Assembly (NCBI GenBank): GCA_023974075.1
Contig: CM043800.1
Coordinates: forward strand, 8,974,982-9,038,981
DNA from: Chaenocephalus aceratus
Lineage: Eukaryota > Chordata > Actinopteri > Perciformes > Channichthyidae
Length of the DNA stretch: 64,000 bases
Direction of reading: 5' to 3'
Every line of letters begins with the position of its first letter. Within the stretch, counting starts at the first letter, position 1. Both the position numbers and the translations under genes were made by a program. Below are positions 32,194 to 64,000 of the stretch, one piece after another. The notes under the pieces are model-generated. The model was not told the DNA's origin. It worked only from the letters and a program-made list of their open reading frames with translations, and did not search any database.

Positions 32194-33162
32194 TAGGCTT
32201 GTTTGAGACAAGCAAGACCTGCGCAGACCTGCGCAGTTGCGATCAACGTCTTGCTAGTGCGTTGCATGAGTTAGTCATTTTGTCCGACTTGCTCTGGAGG
32301 CCCGCCCACATGAGACTTTGAAATATCGCGGGACAAAGACGCCCGCAGCCTTGAGAGCGAGGCGGCGAGTTGGCACAGTTGCTCTCCACGAGCTGCGGAA
32401 ACGAAATGCTTGATGGGAAACGGCTCGCTGGTATCTCGAGCTGAGCGCTCATTTGTGGTTTTTACCCCGTGCTGCTGATGAAACTCTCCTGGCAAAAGTG
32501 TGTTGTTGTTTTGTGTCAGTTCTACGTCGCCACATCCATTCCCATTTGTCATCATTGTTTATCATCATGAAATTAATATCTATATTTTATACTATACTGC
32601 TTACCGTTTTCATACTTTATATATCTTAGCATATTCATACACACTGTTCATACTGCTCACAGGCTGATATCTAGTGTATGCATACCCCTCACTGTTTATT
32701 CATCATTCAATTCATTCTATATTTTATTCTGTAGATTGTGTACATTACTTTTCACTTTACTGCTTGTTGCACATGGTTAGAAGCTAAACTGCATTTCGTT
32801 GTCTCAGTACCTGTAATCTGTGCAATAACAATAAAGTTTAATCTAATCTTGAGCAGGAAAAATGTATTTACTTAGTACATATCTGACATTAACGATTAAA
32901 CACATGTGTGCATTCTTTATAAATGCAAACCGAGTCAAGCCGACTCCGGAGGTGGCGGTATGCACCTTCAAGTTGTTTGCAAATTGCAATCCGCCAAAAA
33001 AACCGAGAGAAGAAGAAGAAGAATGCAAAGAAGAAGATGAAGAAGAAGAAGCCGACTCGGAGCTGTCCGACTTCAGGCAAGCTTTTTGACACCTCCCCCG
33101 GCTGCGATCGGCTACTCTCGTCTACTTTCGAGGCGAGCCGCAATGTGTCTCAAACAAGCCTA
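32194..33162. mobile_element. DNA transposon nested in the 31391 hAT element
   Basis: Perfect 17-bp terminal inverted repeats TAGGCTTGTTTGAGACA. Flanks CTGATAC and CTGATTC suggest a 7-8 bp target duplication with one change, consistent with hAT. No transposase. An L2-like LINE tail lies inside. Confidence 0.78.
32580..32853 (+). mobile_element. L2-like LINE 3' end
   Basis: Ends with 'gcatttcgttgtctcagtac', then 'tgtgcaataacaataaag' and 'ttaatctaatct', a 3' tail typical of fish L2-like non-LTR elements. Strongly 5'-truncated. Confidence 0.65.
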
Positions 33163-33216
33163 CTGATTCCAGCGATCGGCCCCGAAATTGGCGATCGGAG
33201 CATCCCTAGAATCCTG

Positions 33217-35570
<2,354 letters not shown>

Positions 35571-35651
35571 GTAGAGAGCTCCAAAAGGACCCAGGATACC
35601 CGGTAGAGACTGGAACAGGGGCGTTATGTTTACCGAAGCAAAGCTGGAGAG
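35571..35651 (+). other. snrk: Putative SNRK 5' untranslated exon
   Basis: GGAGAG|GTGAGC at 35651/35652 is a strong splice donor, followed about 660 bases later by a plausible acceptor (about 36313) just upstream of the SNRK start. The exon start is not defined by sequence. Confidence 0.4.
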
Positions 35652-36313
35652 GTGAGCTGAGCGAGTAACTTTAGCTTGCTACATGCTAGGTAATCCGGAT
35701 AGCTGTGTGATACCTGTGCACCTGTGTGGCCAGCGCCTTGTTTCACAGCTAGCTAAACATGTTTGTGTATACATTAGTGTGGCTTTGTAATGAATAAAGG
35801 CAACCTTCTAACGTTAAAGAGCGAAAGCAGTTAACGTTAGTCACACAGTGAGCTAACGTTAATCAATCAATGGACAACGAGCTAGCCCATGTAACGTCAG
35901 GCTAACGTGTGCTACCGCCGGTCGGGGCCCGTCATGCAGCTGACTTCTGCCAACTGTAGTCTATGAAACTCCGCTCGAAACAAGTAGCTTGCTGTGCATT
36001 GGACAACTGGAAGCCTTATGTAGTTAAGACAAGTTTAACGTGGTTCATTGTAGCAGCACGATACAGCAGGCAGGACAAATGAGCTAACGTTAGTGTGGCA
36101 GCCATTCTGTGAAAACATGACAGATGCATATGATCACAATAACATTGTTATGCTCAGTGTAAGGGAGGGTCTGCTACATTCATATTATATTTGAAATCTT
36201 TCAGTGTGCTGAACATTTCCATTTGGACTCCTTTTCAGTTTAATTGCCAGCTTTGCCTATATGTATGTAGTCATTGTTTATTGAAACTGTTGTCATTTCA
36301 TTTCATAAAGGCA

Positions 36314-36435
36314 GCTGGAGCCATGGGTTTTTCCCTCCACTTTCGATGAACTGAACTAAGCTGGACCCAAACAACTCATCCAACCTGACCCGGCCTACAG
36401 GGGGGACTCTCCTCTCCCCATCGCCCTCTCCAGCT
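36314..36435 (+). other. snrk: SNRK 5' UTR of the first coding exon, with a short upstream ORF
   Basis: A leader between a candidate acceptor (ATAAAGGCAG) and the SNRK ATG. An upstream ATG in good context (CCATGGG, about 36322) opens an 8-codon ORF (MGFSLHFR, stop TGA) that ends about 85 bases before the main start. It could lower translation. Confidence 0.5.
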
Positions 36436-63994
<27,559 letters not shown>

Positions 63995-64000
63995 GCAGCA

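Larger units (their letters stand above)
31391..33208. mobile_element. hAT element with BED-finger remnant, host to nested insertions
   Basis: Ends are TAGGGAAGCTCCGATCG and CGATCGGAGCATCCCTA, flanked by the 8-bp duplication GAATCCTG (31383-31390 and 33209-33216). A BED zinc-finger start is readable from 31550 on the plus strand (ASPVWHFFKVSEKD, then C-x2-C), as in hAT transposases; the rest of the transposase is gone. A GA microsatellite (31815-31967) and another transposon (32194-33162) lie inside. Confidence 0.88.

Overview
This is nuclear DNA from a ray-finned (teleost) fish. It carries two conserved vertebrate genes with fish-like divergence, a long intron full of fish-type transposons (DIRS-like, Tx1/L1-like, RTE-like, hAT, TTAA-flanked elements, tRNA-derived SINE), and long CA/GT, GA and ATT microsatellites. 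There are no bacterial genes, operons or CRISPR arrays.

Layout. 1-5.66 kb holds an old MITE and an almost complete DIRS-like element (1907-5653, minus) that has lost its reverse transcriptase. 6.17-19.39 kb reads as a single Tx1/L1-type LINE insertion (minus strand, 14-bp target duplication at both ends). It was later filled with other elements: a non-autonomous Gypsy-like LTR element (10839-12811) with a MITE in one LTR, and a TTAA-flanked piggyBac-like element (13071-17778) that was itself split by a young LTR element (13781-16693) encoding only proline-rich proteins. 19.4-25 kb is intergenic repeat debris with a large foldback structure at 21.5-22.0 kb.

Genes. POMGNT2 (O-mannose beta-1,4-GlcNAc transferase) lies on the minus strand at 25179-26944 as one coding exon with one apparent 1-base frameshift. 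SNRK (SNF1-related kinase) lies on the plus strand: a putative non-coding first exon ends at 35651, and coding exons run from 36436 to 63994, with the stop codon 6 bases before the window ends. Seven coding exons can be placed. Intron 1 of the coding part is about 16.5 kb and consists largely of nested hAT, hAT5-like and TTAA elements; intron 2 (about 6.4 kb) carries a further composite insertion. Two SNRK exons have apparent 1-base deletions in C/G-rich runs, and a long GT microsatellite starts exactly at the exon-5 splice donor. The divergent POMGNT2-SNRK arrangement matches the human 3p22.1 neighbourhood from memory, so it is probably conserved synteny. The two genes are not functionally linked in any obvious way: POMGNT2 modifies dystroglycan in the ER, while SNRK is an LKB1-dependent cytoplasmic/nuclear kinase.

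Most of the remaining sequence can be given to mobile elements by their terminal repeats and target-site duplications, which are listed individually. All coordinates were read by eye; element ends without a stated duplication are approximate.
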